Positions 7,495-17,098 are shown, counted from the first letter of the stretch. The stretch: DNA of 64,000 bases from Pseudomonas citri (GCF_025336485.1 NZ_JAODAB010000022.1:1-64000), one strand, 5' to 3'. The notes: a model not told the origin generated them from the letters alone. Numbers and translations are program-made.

Positions 7495-9819
7495 ATGGAC
7501 AGCATCAACAGCCGCATTGCCGAAGAACTCGGCGTACGCCCACAACAGGTCGAAGCGGCCGTCGCGCTACTCGATGAAGGCTCTACGGTGCCTTTCATCG
7601 CCCGTTACCGGAAAGAAGTGACCGGCAGCCTCGATGACACTCAATTGCGTCATCTGGAGGAACGCCTGCGCTACCTGCGAGAACTCGACGAACGGCGCAT
7701 CAGCATCCTGGCCAGTATCCAGGAACAGGGCAAGCTGACCCCCGCACTCGAACGCGACATCAAGCAGGCCGACACCAAGACCCGCCTCGAAGACTTGTAC
7801 CTGCCCTACAAGCAAAAACGCCGCACCAAGGGTCAGATTGCCCTGGAAGCCGGCCTCGGCGAGCTGGCCGACGGCCTGTTCAACGACCCGACCCTGGCCC
7901 CGGAAACCGAAGCGACACGCTTCGTCGATGCCGAAAAAGGCGTGGCCGACGTCAAGGCTGCCCTGGAAGGCGCCAAGTACATCCTCATGGAGCGTTTCGC
8001 CGAAGACGCGAACCTGCTGGAAAAATTGCGCAACTTCCTCAAGCAGGAAGCCATCCTCAGCGCCCGCGTGATCGCTGGCAAGGAAGAGGAAGGCGCCAAG
8101 TTCCGCGACTATTTCGAACATGACGAACCGCTCAAGAGCGTGCCGTCCCACCGCGCCCTGGCGATTTTCCGCGGGCGCAACGAAGGCGTCCTCAGTTCTG
8201 CGCTGAAGGTTGGCGAAGAGTTGCCCGGCACCATGCACCCGTGCGAAGGCATGATCGGCCAGCAGTTCGGCATCCAGAACCAGAACCGCGCCGCCGACAA
8301 ATGGCTGGGCGAAGTGGTGCGCTGGACCTGGAAGGTCAAGCTCTACACCCACCTGGAAACCGACCTGCTGGGCGAGTTGCGCGACAGCGCCGAGACCGAA
8401 GCGATCAACGTGTTTGCCCACAACCTGCATGACCTGCTGCTGGCCGCCCCGGCCGGCCCGCGCGCGACCCTGGGCCTGGACCCGGGCCTGCGTACCGGCT
8501 GCAAGGTGGCGGTGGTGGACTCCACCGGCAAGCTGCTGGACCACGCCACGGTCTACCCGCACGTGCCGCACAACAAATGGGACCAGACCCTCGCCGTGCT
8601 CGCTGCCCTGTGCGCCAAGCACTCGGTGGACCTGATCGCCATCGGCAACGGCACCGCCAGCCGTGAGACCGACAAGCTGGCCGCCGAGCTGATCAAGAAA
8701 TACCCAGCGATGAAAATGACCAAGGTCATGGTCTCCGAGGCCGGCGCTTCGGTTTATTCCGCGTCGGAACTCGCCGCTCGGGAATTCCCCGACCTGGACG
8801 TGTCGATCCGTGGCGCGGTGTCCATCGCCCGGCGCTTGCAGGATCCGCTGGCGGAGCTGGTGAAGATCGATCCGAAGTCCATCGGCGTCGGCCAATACCA
8901 GCACGACGTTTCCCAATTGAAGTTGGCCCGTGGGCTGGATGCCGTGGTGGAAGATTGCGTGAACGCCGTGGGTGTGGACGTGAACACCGCTTCGGTGGCC
9001 CTGTTGGCACGTATTTCCGGCCTCAACGCCACCCTGGCGCAGAACATCGTCACCCACCGCGACGAGCACGGCGCCTTCAAAACCCGCGCCGCGCTGAAGA
9101 AAGTCCCGCGCCTGGGTGAAAAAACCTTCGAACAGGCCGCCGGCTTCCTGCGGGTCATGAACGGTGACAACCCATTGGACTCGTCCGCGGTTCACCCCGA
9201 GGCCTACCCGCTGGTGCAACGCATCGCTGCGCAGACCGACCGCGACATTCGCTCGCTGATCGGCGACGCCGCGTTCCTCAAGCGCCTGGATCCGAAGAAG
9301 TTCACCGACGAAACCTTCGGCCTGCCCACCGTGACCGACATTCTCCAGGAACTGGAGAAACCAGGCCGCGACCCGCGTCCGGAGTTCAAGACCGCCGAGT
9401 TCCAGGAAGGCGTCGAAGACCTCAAGGACCTGCAACCGGGCATGATCCTCGAAGGCGTGGTGACCAACGTCACCAATTTCGGTGCGTTCGTTGACATCGG
9501 TGTGCATCAGGACGGCCTGGTGCACATCTCGGCCTTGTCGGAGAAGTTCATCAAGGACCCGCGTGAGGCGGTGAAAGCCGGTGATGTGGTGAAAGTGAAG
9601 GTCATGGAAGTCGACATCCCGCGCAAACGCGTCGGCCTGTCGATGCGCATGAGCGACACGCCGGGCGAAAAAATCGACGGTGCCCGTGGCGCGCGTCCCG
9701 GCTCGACACCTCGTCAGCCGCAGAACAACGCACCACGCAAGGAAACCGCCACCGCAGCCCCAGCCAACAACGCCATGGCCTCGCTGTTCGCCAACGCCAA
9801 ACAACTTAAGAAGCGCTGA
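7495..9819 (+). CDS. tex: Tex-family transcription accessory protein (S1 RNA-binding)
   Basis: This 774-residue cytosolic nucleic-acid-binding protein belongs to the Tex/Spt6-like family, which influences transcription and toxin-gene expression. The N-terminal helix-turn-helix region (MDSINSRIAEELGV...) is followed by a YqgF/RNase H-like domain (TLGLDPGLRTGCKVAVVD, about residues 325-430), helix-hairpin-helix repeats, and a C-terminal S1 domain (PGMILEGVVTNVTNFGAFVDIG, about 645-720). The last 55 residues are low-complexity and rich in proline, alanine and asparagine. The start at 7495 follows CAGGTGG at the right spacing; a few upstream codons are open but unlikely to be used. In PAO1 the corresponding gene is followed by a thioesterase and gshA. 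Here the thioesterase is reduced to a fragment. Confidence 0.95.
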   Translation: MDSINSRIAEELGVRPQQVEAAVALLDEGSTVPFIARYRKEVTGSLDDTQLRHLEERLRYLRELDERRISILASIQEQGKLTPALERDIKQADTKTRLEDLYLPYKQKRRTKGQIALEAGLGELADGLFNDPTLAPETEATRFVDAEKGVADVKAALEGAKYILMERFAEDANLLEKLRNFLKQEAILSARVIAGKEEEGAKFRDYFEHDEPLKSVPSHRALAIFRGRNEGVLSSALKVGEELPGTMHPCEGMIGQQFGIQNQNRAADKWLGEVVRWTWKVKLYTHLETDLLGELRDSAETEAINVFAHNLHDLLLAAPAGPRATLGLDPGLRTGCKVAVVDSTGKLLDHATVYPHVPHNKWDQTLAVLAALCAKHSVDLIAIGNGTASRETDKLAAELIKKYPAMKMTKVMVSEAGASVYSASELAAREFPDLDVSIRGAVSIARRLQDPLAELVKIDPKSIGVGQYQHDVSQLKLARGLDAVVEDCVNAVGVDVNTASVALLARISGLNATLAQNIVTHRDEHGAFKTRAALKKVPRLGEKTFEQAAGFLRVMNGDNPLDSSAVHPEAYPLVQRIAAQTDRDIRSLIGDAAFLKRLDPKKFTDETFGLPTVTDILQELEKPGRDPRPEFKTAEFQEGVEDLKDLQPGMILEGVVTNVTNFGAFVDIGVHQDGLVHISALSEKFIKDPREAVKAGDVVKVKVMEVDIPRKRVGLSMRMSDTPGEKIDGARGARPGSTPRQPQNNAPRKETATAAPANNAMASLFANAKQLKKR

Positions 9820-9922
9820 GGCACGCGCCGGCCTGGTCATCCATCCGGGCCGGCGCACACAGGTGCTGATCCAAGACGACAAACTGGTCGCAAAAGCGCA
9901 AGGCACGTTCGCTGTCCTGTAG
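9815..9922 (+). pseudogene. 3' remnant of a hotdog-fold thioesterase gene
   Basis: Directly after tex, in another frame, a stop-terminated stretch encodes GLVIHPGRRTQVLIQDDKL and then VAKAQGTFAVL before TAG at 9920-9922. This reads like the last strand pair of PaaI/YiiD-type thioesterases (…R.GRR…VLI..D.KLVA.AQGTF..L). Only about 35 codons survive, with no start codon or ribosome binding site, and the remnant begins exactly at the tex stop. In PAO1 a complete thioesterase gene lies between tex and gshA. My inference is that a deletion removed its first ~100 codons in this lineage. The alternative is a chance open frame, but the coherent C-terminus argues against that. Confidence 0.55.
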
Positions 9923-10100
9923 CTGCCTGTCATCGATTTGGGGTAATTTCGGTACAGTGGTGTCGCAACGCCCCACAAGGGAATTGCGGCGATCAATTCT
10001 TGCAGCAAAAACCAGGCGAAAACGCCAGTTTTAACTTCACCCTTGTAGACCGTCCTGCCCACCCCCATATTGGGGCGACTGACGCGTGAAGGAATTCAAC

Positions 10101-11684
10101 TTGAGCGACCTTTTAAACCGCCGCCTGGCCCTGCTCGGCGAGCGCGCCAACCTCTCCCTGCTCGAACAATGCCTGCACGGCATCGAGCGTGAATGCCTGC
10201 GCGTCACGGCCACAGGGCGCTTGGCGCAGACTCCGCACCCGCAGGCCCTGGGTTCGGCGCTGACCAACGAGCAGATCACCACGGACTATTCCGAGTCGTT
10301 GCTGGAGTTCATCACCCCGGCCCTCGCCAACCCGGCCGACACCCTGCACAGCCTCGACAAGATCCACCGCTTTGCCTACAGCAAACTGGGCGACGAATAC
10401 CTGTGGAGCCCTTCGATGCCGTGTCCGCTGCCGGCCGAAGAGGACATTCCGATCGCGTATTACGGCACGTCGAACATCGGTCGCCTCAAGTATGTCTATC
10501 GCAAGGGCCTGGCCCTGCGCTACGGCAAGACCATGCAATGCATTGCCGGGATCCACTACAACTTTTCCCTGCCGGAAAAGCTCTGGCCGCTGCTGCGACA
10601 GAACGAAGCCGCCGAGATGAGCGACCGCGATTTCCAATCGTCGGCCTACATCGCGCTGATCCGTAACTTCCGGCGCTACAGCTGGTTGCTGATGTACCTG
10701 TTCGGCGCCTCGCCAGCCTTGGATGTCGGCTTCCTGCGGGGGCGTGCGCACCAGTTGGAACAACTGGATCCGGACACCCTGTACCTGCCCTACGCCACCA
10801 GCCTGCGCATGAGCGACCTGGGTTACCAGAGCAACGCCCAGGCCGGCCTGACGCCGTGCTACAACGACCTGACCAGCTACACCGACAGCCTGCGCAAAGC
10901 GGTGGCAACGCCTTATGCGCCGTACGTCGAAATCGGCACGCACCAGGACGGCGAGTGGGTGCAGCTCAACACCAACATCCTGCAGATCGAAAACGAGTAC
11001 TACTCCAATATCCGCCCCAAACGCGTGACCTACACCGGCGAGCGTCCGATCCAGGCATTGATGGCCCGGGGTATCCAGTACATCGAAGTGCGTTGCCTGG
11101 ACATCAACCCGTTCCTGCCGATGGGCATCGACCTCACCGAAGCGCGGTTCCTCGATGCCTTCCTGCTGTATTGTGGCCTGAACGACAGCCCGCAGCTCGA
11201 AAACAACGAGTGCGGCAATGCCACAAGCAACTTCCTGAGCGTGGTCAAGGAAGGCCGCAAGCCGGGCTTGCAGTTGCAACGCGGGGGCGAATGGGTGGAC
11301 ATGCAGGCCTGGGCCACCGAATTGCTGGAGAAAATCGCACCGTTGGCCTCGTTGCTCGATCAAGCCCAAGGTGGCGACGCCCACCGCCAGGCGGTGGATG
11401 GGCAACTGGCGAAAGTCCGCGATCCATCCCTGACACCTTCCGCCCGGGTGCTCGCCGCCATGGCCGAGCACGGCGAAAGTTTCGCCCAGTTCTCCCTGCG
11501 CCAGAGCAAGGTCCACGCCGAGTTCTTCCGCGCCGAGCCTTTGCCCGCCCAGGACCAAACGGCGTTCGACGAAGCTGCCCGTGAGTCACTGGCCCAGCAA
11601 GCCGAGCTGGAGCAGAACGAGGTGGGTGATTTCGACGTGTTCGTGGGTTCGTATCAGGCGAGCATCCTGGCGATCAGTAACTGA
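10101..11684 (+). CDS. gshA: Glutamate--cysteine ligase
   Basis: A 527-residue enzyme for the first step of glutathione synthesis: L-glutamate + L-cysteine + ATP to gamma-glutamylcysteine. It belongs to the proteobacterial type 1 family, shown by the N-terminal LLEQCLHGIERECLRVT, the active-site segment YIEVRCLDINPFLPMGID and overall length. I chose the TTG start at 10101 because AAGGA lies seven bases upstream and the product then begins MSDLLNRRLALLGERANLS, as in relatives. A GTG at 10086 is open but has a poor ribosome binding site. A CCCCATATTGGGG palindrome lies about 26 bases upstream of the start. Glutathione supply fits the stress and sulfur genes on both sides. Confidence 0.95.
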   Translation: MSDLLNRRLALLGERANLSLLEQCLHGIERECLRVTATGRLAQTPHPQALGSALTNEQITTDYSESLLEFITPALANPADTLHSLDKIHRFAYSKLGDEYLWSPSMPCPLPAEEDIPIAYYGTSNIGRLKYVYRKGLALRYGKTMQCIAGIHYNFSLPEKLWPLLRQNEAAEMSDRDFQSSAYIALIRNFRRYSWLLMYLFGASPALDVGFLRGRAHQLEQLDPDTLYLPYATSLRMSDLGYQSNAQAGLTPCYNDLTSYTDSLRKAVATPYAPYVEIGTHQDGEWVQLNTNILQIENEYYSNIRPKRVTYTGERPIQALMARGIQYIEVRCLDINPFLPMGIDLTEARFLDAFLLYCGLNDSPQLENNECGNATSNFLSVVKEGRKPGLQLQRGGEWVDMQAWATELLEKIAPLASLLDQAQGGDAHRQAVDGQLAKVRDPSLTPSARVLAAMAEHGESFAQFSLRQSKVHAEFFRAEPLPAQDQTAFDEAARESLAQQAELEQNEVGDFDVFVGSYQASILAISN

Positions 11685-11689
11685 CGAGC

Positions 11690-11776
11690 TGTGGGAGCAA
11701 AGCTTGCTCGCGAAACAGGCACCTCGGTTTCTGAGAAACCGCATCGCCTCCGTCGCGGGCAAGCCTTGCTCCCACA
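11690..11776. repeat. REPIN (paired GTGGGAGC palindromes)
   Basis: TGTGGGAGCAAAGCTTGCTC at 11690-11709 and its inverted partner ending GCTCCCACA at 11776 flank about 40 bases of variable DNA. The arrangement of two oppositely oriented REP sequences is the REPIN form found in P. fluorescens. It occupies the space between gshA and tauA. The rest of that space (about 11800-11900) is AT-rich and probably holds the tauA promoter. Confidence 0.85.
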
Positions 11777-11920
11777 GGCCGGAGACTTGAGCCTCGGACG
11801 ATCGACGCGGCAAATTTTTCGCAGATAAGCTCATGCAAAAAAGTTATTTATTTTTTAATTCTTAGATCATTTAGTCTCCTCAAACGCCGACTTTCCGGCA
11901 GCCTGTTGAGGAGTCTTGCC

Positions 11921-12898
11921 ATGACCTTGAGTTTCCCCCTTCGCCTTCTCGCGGCCGCCTCCCTGGCTGCCGCAAGTCTGTTTGCCCAGGCAGCCGACCT
12001 GACCGTCGCCTACCAGACCACCGTCGACCCGGCCAAAGTCGCCCAGGCCGACGGCGCCTATGAGAAAGCCACCCAGGCCAAGATCGACTGGCGCAAGTTC
12101 GACAACGGCGCTGATGTGATCACGGCCATCGCTTCGGGCGATGTGCAGATCGGTTACCTTGGTTCCAGCCCGCTGACCGCTGCCATCTCCCGCAAAGTGC
12201 CGGTGGAAACCTTCCTCATCGCCACCCAGATCGGCGCAGCCGAGGCCTTGGTGGTTCGCGACGGTGCCGGGATCAAGACTCCGCAAGATTTGATCGGCAA
12301 GAAAATCGCCGTGCCGTTTGTGTCCACCGGTCACTACAGCCTGCTCGCGGCGCTGAAGCATTGGAACATCGATCCCTCGAAAGTCACCGTCCTCAATCTC
12401 GCACCACCGGCCATCATCGCTGCCTGGAAACGCGGCGACATCGACGCCACCTACGTCTGGGACCCGGCCCTGGGCGTGGCCAAGGAAAACGGCAAGGTGC
12501 TGATCACTTCGGCAGAACTGGCCAAGTTCGGCGCGCCAACCTTCGACGCCTGGATCGTGCGCAAGGACTTCGCCCAGAAGCACCCTGAAATCGTCACGGC
12601 CTTCGCCAAGGTCACCCTCGACGCCTACGCCCAGTACCGCAAGGATCCGCAAGCCTGGCTGGCCAATGCGGCCAACGTCGACAAACTGGTCAAGCTCTCC
12701 GGAGCCAAGGCCAGCGATGTTCCCCTGCTGCTGCAAGGCAACGTCTTTCCCTTGGCGGCCGACCAGGTCGTGAGCCTCGGCGCACCCACCACCCAAGCCA
12801 TCACTGACACCGCGGCGTTCCTCAAAGAGCAAGGCAAGGTCGAAGCCGTGCTACCGGACTACGCGCCTTACGTCAGCGCCAAGTACATCACTCGCTGA
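11921..12898 (+). CDS. tauA: Taurine ABC transporter, periplasmic substrate-binding protein
   Basis: This 325-residue binding protein delivers taurine (2-aminoethanesulfonate) to the TauBC membrane complex. A signal peptide of about 23 residues (hydrophobic LRLLAAASLAAASLFAQAA) precedes the mature domain. Family-typical segments are VAYQTTVDPAKVAQADG, IQIGYLGSSPLTAAISR-like and VPFVSTGHYSLLAALKHW. The ATG at 11921 follows TTGAGGAGT. It is the first gene of tauABC, and the AT-rich upstream region suggests sulfur-starvation control, which is inferred. Confidence 0.93.
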   Translation: MTLSFPLRLLAAASLAAASLFAQAADLTVAYQTTVDPAKVAQADGAYEKATQAKIDWRKFDNGADVITAIASGDVQIGYLGSSPLTAAISRKVPVETFLIATQIGAAEALVVRDGAGIKTPQDLIGKKIAVPFVSTGHYSLLAALKHWNIDPSKVTVLNLAPPAIIAAWKRGDIDATYVWDPALGVAKENGKVLITSAELAKFGAPTFDAWIVRKDFAQKHPEIVTAFAKVTLDAYAQYRKDPQAWLANAANVDKLVKLSGAKASDVPLLLQGNVFPLAADQVVSLGAPTTQAITDTAAFLKEQGKVEAVLPDYAPYVSAKYITR

Positions 12899-12918
12899 TC
12901 AGCAAAGGGAGACACGCG

Positions 12919-13713
12919 ATGGCCTTGCTACAACTGGAGCGCATCAGTGCCCAGTACCCCGGTGCGACGGAACCAGTGCTGGCGGATATCTCATTGAGCC
13001 TGGGCCCGAAGCAATTGCTGGTTGCCCTCGGCCCCTCCGGCAGTGGCAAGACCTCGCTGCTGAACCTGATTGCCGGATTCGTCGAGCCCAGCGCCGGGCA
13101 CATCACCCTGGACGGCGTCCCCGTCAGCGGCCCAAACGCCGAACGCGGCGTGGTGTTCCAGGATGATGCGCTGTTGCCTTGGCAGGACGTATTGGCCAAC
13201 GTTGGCTTTGGTCTGGAACTGGCCGGGATCCCCAGACAAGAGCGCGAGGCCCGCGCCCGGGAGATGCTGGCCCTGGTGGACCTGGCCGGTTTCGACCAGC
13301 GTCGCATCTGGCAGCTTTCCGGGGGGCAGAAGCAGCGTGTCGGCCTGGCCCGTGCGCTGGCGGCCGATCCGCGCGTGCTGCTGATGGATGAACCGTTCGG
13401 CGCACTGGATGCGTTCACCCGCGAACAAATGCAGGAGCTGTTGCTGCAAGTCTGGCAACGCACCGCCAAGCCGGTGTTCCTGATCACCCACGACATTGAA
13501 GAAGCCGTGTTCCTGGCAACCGACCTTATCCTGCTGGCGCCCAATCCGGGCCAGGTTGTCGAACGCCTGGCACTGGATTTCGGCCGACGCTACGGGGCCG
13601 GTGAGTCCGCACGGTCGATCAAATCCGACCCGCGCTTTATCGAAACCCGCGAGCATGTGCTCGCCAAGGTGTTCTCCCAACGCAGCACCACTCGGCCACA
13701 GGAGCGCCCATGA
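12919..13713 (+). CDS. tauB: Taurine ABC transporter, ATP-binding protein
   Basis: A 264-residue ABC ATPase that powers taurine import. Walker A is GPSGSGKT at residues 38-45, the signature is LSGGQKQRVGLARAL, and Walker B is VLLMDEPFGALDA. It follows tauA by 20 bases with a good ribosome binding site (AAAGGGAGA). Its stop codon overlaps the tauC start by four bases, indicating coupled translation. Confidence 0.93.
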   Translation: MALLQLERISAQYPGATEPVLADISLSLGPKQLLVALGPSGSGKTSLLNLIAGFVEPSAGHITLDGVPVSGPNAERGVVFQDDALLPWQDVLANVGFGLELAGIPRQEREARAREMLALVDLAGFDQRRIWQLSGGQKQRVGLARALAADPRVLLMDEPFGALDAFTREQMQELLLQVWQRTAKPVFLITHDIEEAVFLATDLILLAPNPGQVVERLALDFGRRYGAGESARSIKSDPRFIETREHVLAKVFSQRSTTRPQERP

Positions 13714-14549
13714 GCAGTTACGACATTCCAGTGGTGATCAGCGAGCCTGCGGCCAAGCGGCCCGCCGTCAACGCGAGACTCCACCTGAGCATCCGCGGGA
13801 TCAGTGCCCTGACCCTGATCGTCTTGCTGGCCGTCTGGTGGGTCGTCACCGCCAGCGGCCTGATCGAGCCGCTGTTCCTGCCCTCGCCGTCCGCCGTCCT
13901 GCAAAAAGGCTGGCTGCTGGCAACCAGCGGCTATATGGACTCCACCCTCTGGCAGCACTTGGCCGCCAGCCTTGGGCGAATCGGCCTGGGCTTGTTGTTC
14001 GCGGTGCTGACAGCGGTGCCAGTGGGCATCGCCATCGGCGCCAACCGCATCGCCCGTGGCGTGCTCGACCCCTTGATCGAGTTCTACCGACCGATTCCAC
14101 CGTTGGCCTACCTGCCGCTGATCGTGATCTGGTGCGGCATCGGCGAGTTGTCGAAAGTGCTGCTGATTTACCTGGCGATCTTCGCCCCGATCGCCATCGC
14201 CACCGCCACCGGCGTGCGCACCGTAGACCCGGCCAAGTTACGGGCCGCGCAATCGTTGGGCGCCACCCGGATCCAGCTGATTCGCCATGTGATCGTGCCC
14301 AGCGCCCTGCCGGACATCCTCACCGGCATTCGCATCGGCCTGGGCGTGGGCTGGTCGACATTGGTCGCCGCCGAACTGATCGCCGCCACCAGCGGCCTGG
14401 GATTCATGGTGCAATCGGCGGCGCAATTTCTCGTCACCGACGTCGTGATCCTCGGGATCCTGGTGATTGCACTGATTGCCTTCGCCATGGAAATGGGCTT
14501 GCGCGCCCTGCAACGCAAACTGGTGCCGTGGCACGGCCAGGTCCATTGA
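13710..14549 (+). CDS. tauC: Taurine ABC transporter, permease
   Basis: A 279-residue inner-membrane permease with about six membrane segments. The cytoplasmic EAA loop that contacts TauB is visible as AAQSLGATRIQLIRHVIVPS. It overlaps tauB by four bases. In most bacteria tauC is followed by tauD, the taurine dioxygenase that releases sulfite. Here the next 119 bases hold no gene and then a truncated hicB on the other strand, so imported taurine must be desulfonated by an enzyme encoded elsewhere. Confidence 0.92.
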   Translation: MSSYDIPVVISEPAAKRPAVNARLHLSIRGISALTLIVLLAVWWVVTASGLIEPLFLPSPSAVLQKGWLLATSGYMDSTLWQHLAASLGRIGLGLLFAVLTAVPVGIAIGANRIARGVLDPLIEFYRPIPPLAYLPLIVIWCGIGELSKVLLIYLAIFAPIAIATATGVRTVDPAKLRAAQSLGATRIQLIRHVIVPSALPDILTGIRIGLGVGWSTLVAAELIAATSGLGFMVQSAAQFLVTDVVILGILVIALIAFAMEMGLRALQRKLVPWHGQVH

Positions 14550-14668
14550 ATGATCACGCCGAGGAATCGACGCCCAGGAAAAACCCGCTGCTGTCCGATC
14601 CAACGAACACACCACCCACCTGTGGCGAGGAGGCTTCGCTGGCCTGCAAAGCAGGCCCCTGCATGACG

Positions 14669-14893
14669 TCAGGCAGACCGAACCGGATTGTCGAGATGAT
14701 CGTCAATTTCGTGGATCTGCGGCAGCGGCTCGCCGTCAGCTATCAGCCCCTCATAATGCAATGAGAGCGCTTCCTTCACATTCTCGAATGCCTGGCTCAC
14801 GGTGCTGCCTGCGGAGAAACAATCCGGTACATCCGGGACAGTCACTCCGTATTCGGAATCGGCATCCTTGTGCAGAACGACCGGAAATTTCAT
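14669..14893 (-). pseudogene. hicB: Truncated HicB-family antitoxin, orphan
   Basis: A 74-residue product with a clear HicB N-terminal domain: MKFPVVLHKDADSEYGVTVP, then DVPDCFSAGSTVSQAFENVK and EALSLHYEG. Complete HicB antitoxins are usually about 130 residues and add a C-terminal DNA-binding domain. This one stops right after DNPVRSA, where REP-like DNA (GGCGAGGAGGCTTCGC and a CCTGCTTTGCAGG palindrome at about 14640-14660) begins. No hicA toxin gene is visible in the 200 bases upstream. It is probably a decayed remnant, but a functional partner-binding domain cannot be excluded. A GGAGGAAGGA ribosome binding site precedes the ATG at 14893. Confidence 0.7.
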
Positions 14894-15097
14894 GTGGGCG
14901 AATCCTTCCTCCAGATCCGGTAACCGCAGCGACAGCTCTGCCGGAAAACTCTAGCTGCGAAAGGTGATTTCGATACACACAATACACACCTTGAAAAAAG
15001 ATTAGCGCATTTCAGCCTCCCGTCACCAACCGGTCATCGCGCCTGCGCAAACGCCTCCACTGGGCCCAGGCCGGCGATGGCCGAGGCGTTATTCCGA

Positions 15098-17098
15098 TCA
15101 GCGCACTAAATGCAGGAACTGCATGTGTCGCTCGTACTGGTCGAGGATATCGTTGATGACCTGCTCGCGGCTGTAGCCCACCAGGTCGTAATCCTGGCTG
15201 CCCTCGCTCAAGTGCACTTCGGCACGGTAGTAACGACGGTTGTTCAGTTCCTTGGAACCCATGCCTCCCCGGGCGAACGACGGTGTGAAGTAACCGCACA
15301 TCTGCACCTGGTAGATGAATGGATGCTGCTCGCCATGGCCGATCTCCAGGCTGACGCTGTCGTTGGCCGGGTCTGGCTGGGCGACCACCGTCAGGCCCTT
15401 CTCGACGAACACCGCCGTCACGTCTTCAATGGCTGGGCGCACCGTGCTGTCGAGGAAACGGTACACCTCGTCACGGGACGGAAAATGCACCGCCTGGCTC
15501 AAGCGCTGGCGCCAGCCACCCTTGCCCCGTCGCGACGCGGACACCGGCGCCAGGGAATGCATCTGCGCGATCCGCTTCTGGGATTCGAGATAGAACGCCT
15601 TGTGCAGGCCCCACATCATCAACAGCAGAATCAGCGAGAACGGCAGGGACGTCAGCACCACCGCCGACTTCAGGGCATCGATGCTGCCGGAGAACAGCAA
15701 GGCGCTGGTCACCAGGGCCGTCATCGCCCCCCAGAACACCCGCAGCCATTTCGGTCCGTCTTCATCAGGGTTGCCGCCCTTGGCCGACAGCGTCGAAAGC
15801 ACCACGGTGCCGGAGTCGGCGGACGTGACGAAAAACACGAAGCTGATGAACACCGTGACGGCGATGACGGTCTTGCTCCACGGGTAGGTTTCCAGCAGCA
15901 GGTAAAGGCTCATCGACGGGTTATCCAGGGCGGACATGCCCAAGGCGCTCATACCGTGGTTCAACACCTGGTCGATGGCGCTGTTGCCGAAAATCGACAT
16001 CCACGCCAGGGTGAAACCCAGGGGGATCAGCAGCACGCCAAAGACGAATTCGCGGATGGTGCGACCACGGGATATTCGCGCAATGAACAGCCCCACGAAC
16101 GGCGACCAGGCGATCCACCAGGCCCAGTAGAACACCGTCCAGCCGCCCAGCCAGTCACTGGGTTCGTTGTAGGCGTACAGGTCGAAACTTTTCATCGGCA
16201 GGGCGCCGAGATAATCCCCGACATTCTGGATCAGGGTATTGAGCAAATGCTGGGTGGGACCTGCGAACAGCACGAACAGCAACAACGCACAGGCCAGCAG
16301 CATGTTGATGTCGGACATGACCCGCACGCCCTTGTCGACGCCGGCCACCGCGACGATGATCGCCGCCCCCATCATCAGCACGATCAAACCCACCTGGACC
16401 CACTGGGTGTGGTCGATGCCGAACAGATAATCGAGCCCGGAGTTGAGGTGCAGCACGCCAAAGCCCATGTCCGCGCCGAGGCCGAACACTGTCGCGATGA
16501 TGCCAAAGCCGTCCACCGCGTAGCCGAGGGGGCCGTTGATGCGTTTGCCGATCAATGGGTACAGCGCCGAACGCAGAGCCAGCGGCAAATTGTGTCGATA
16601 GGCGAAATAAGCCAGGGCCATGCCGACGAAAGCGAACACGCCCCAGCCGTGCAGGCCCCAGTGCAAGAACAGAATCTGCATGGCCTGGCGTGCCGCCTGC
16701 GCGGTGCCGGCCTCGCCTTGGGGCGGCTGCACCATGTGGGTCAATGGTTCGGAGACGCAGAAGAAAAACAGCGTGATGCTGATCCCGGCGGCGAACAGCA
16801 TGCCGGCCCAGGACAGGTAACTGAATTCGGGCTCGTCGTGGTCGGCACCGAGCTTGATCTTGCCGTAGCCGGACAAGGCGGTGACCACCACGAAGACCAG
16901 ATACAGCGTCATCGCCAGCATGTAGTACCAGCCGACCGTATTGGCCGCCCAGTTCTGCGCCGCCAGCAACCACGCGCCGGCTTGCGTGGGCAGCATGATC
17001 ACCACCAGGCCGAACAAGAGAATGAACGTCGCCGCGAAGTAGAACACTGGCCGGTTCATGCGGACCAGGCCGCTGGGAGGAAGGGACGAGGCATTCAT
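15098..17098 (-). CDS. betT: BCCT-family choline/betaine transporter (BetT-like)
   Basis: A 666-residue secondary transporter of the betaine/choline/carnitine family with about 12 membrane segments and a long cytoplasmic C-terminal tail of about 150 residues, typical of osmoregulated BetT proteins. The family signature in the eighth segment is visible (FYWAWWIAWSPFVGLFIARI, followed by SRGRTIREF). The aromatic and GMGIG-like regions near residues 130-180 fit choline transporters. I chose the ATG at 17096-17098, preceded by GAGGTG. An in-frame upstream extension of 28 codons reads like intergenic DNA. A perfect 28-bp palindrome lies 93 bases upstream of this start and probably controls it. Confidence 0.88.
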   Translation of the reverse strand: MNASSLPPSGLVRMNRPVFYFAATFILLFGLVVIMLPTQAGAWLLAAQNWAANTVGWYYMLAMTLYLVFVVVTALSGYGKIKLGADHDEPEFSYLSWAGMLFAAGISITLFFFCVSEPLTHMVQPPQGEAGTAQAARQAMQILFLHWGLHGWGVFAFVGMALAYFAYRHNLPLALRSALYPLIGKRINGPLGYAVDGFGIIATVFGLGADMGFGVLHLNSGLDYLFGIDHTQWVQVGLIVLMMGAAIIVAVAGVDKGVRVMSDINMLLACALLLFVLFAGPTQHLLNTLIQNVGDYLGALPMKSFDLYAYNEPSDWLGGWTVFYWAWWIAWSPFVGLFIARISRGRTIREFVFGVLLIPLGFTLAWMSIFGNSAIDQVLNHGMSALGMSALDNPSMSLYLLLETYPWSKTVIAVTVFISFVFFVTSADSGTVVLSTLSAKGGNPDEDGPKWLRVFWGAMTALVTSALLFSGSIDALKSAVVLTSLPFSLILLLMMWGLHKAFYLESQKRIAQMHSLAPVSASRRGKGGWRQRLSQAVHFPSRDEVYRFLDSTVRPAIEDVTAVFVEKGLTVVAQPDPANDSVSLEIGHGEQHPFIYQVQMCGYFTPSFARGGMGSKELNNRRYYRAEVHLSEGSQDYDLVGYSREQVINDILDQYERHMQFLHLVR

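Noticed and set aside
7567..10068. Long open frame antisense to tex (833 codons)
   Set aside because: It is the shadow of tex. Composition is unlike a real protein and no start or ribosome binding site is convincing.
14751..14987. Possible hicA toxin upstream of the truncated hicB
   Set aside because: The 78-codon minus-strand frame overlaps hicB in another frame and has none of the HicA double-stranded-RNA-binding-like features.
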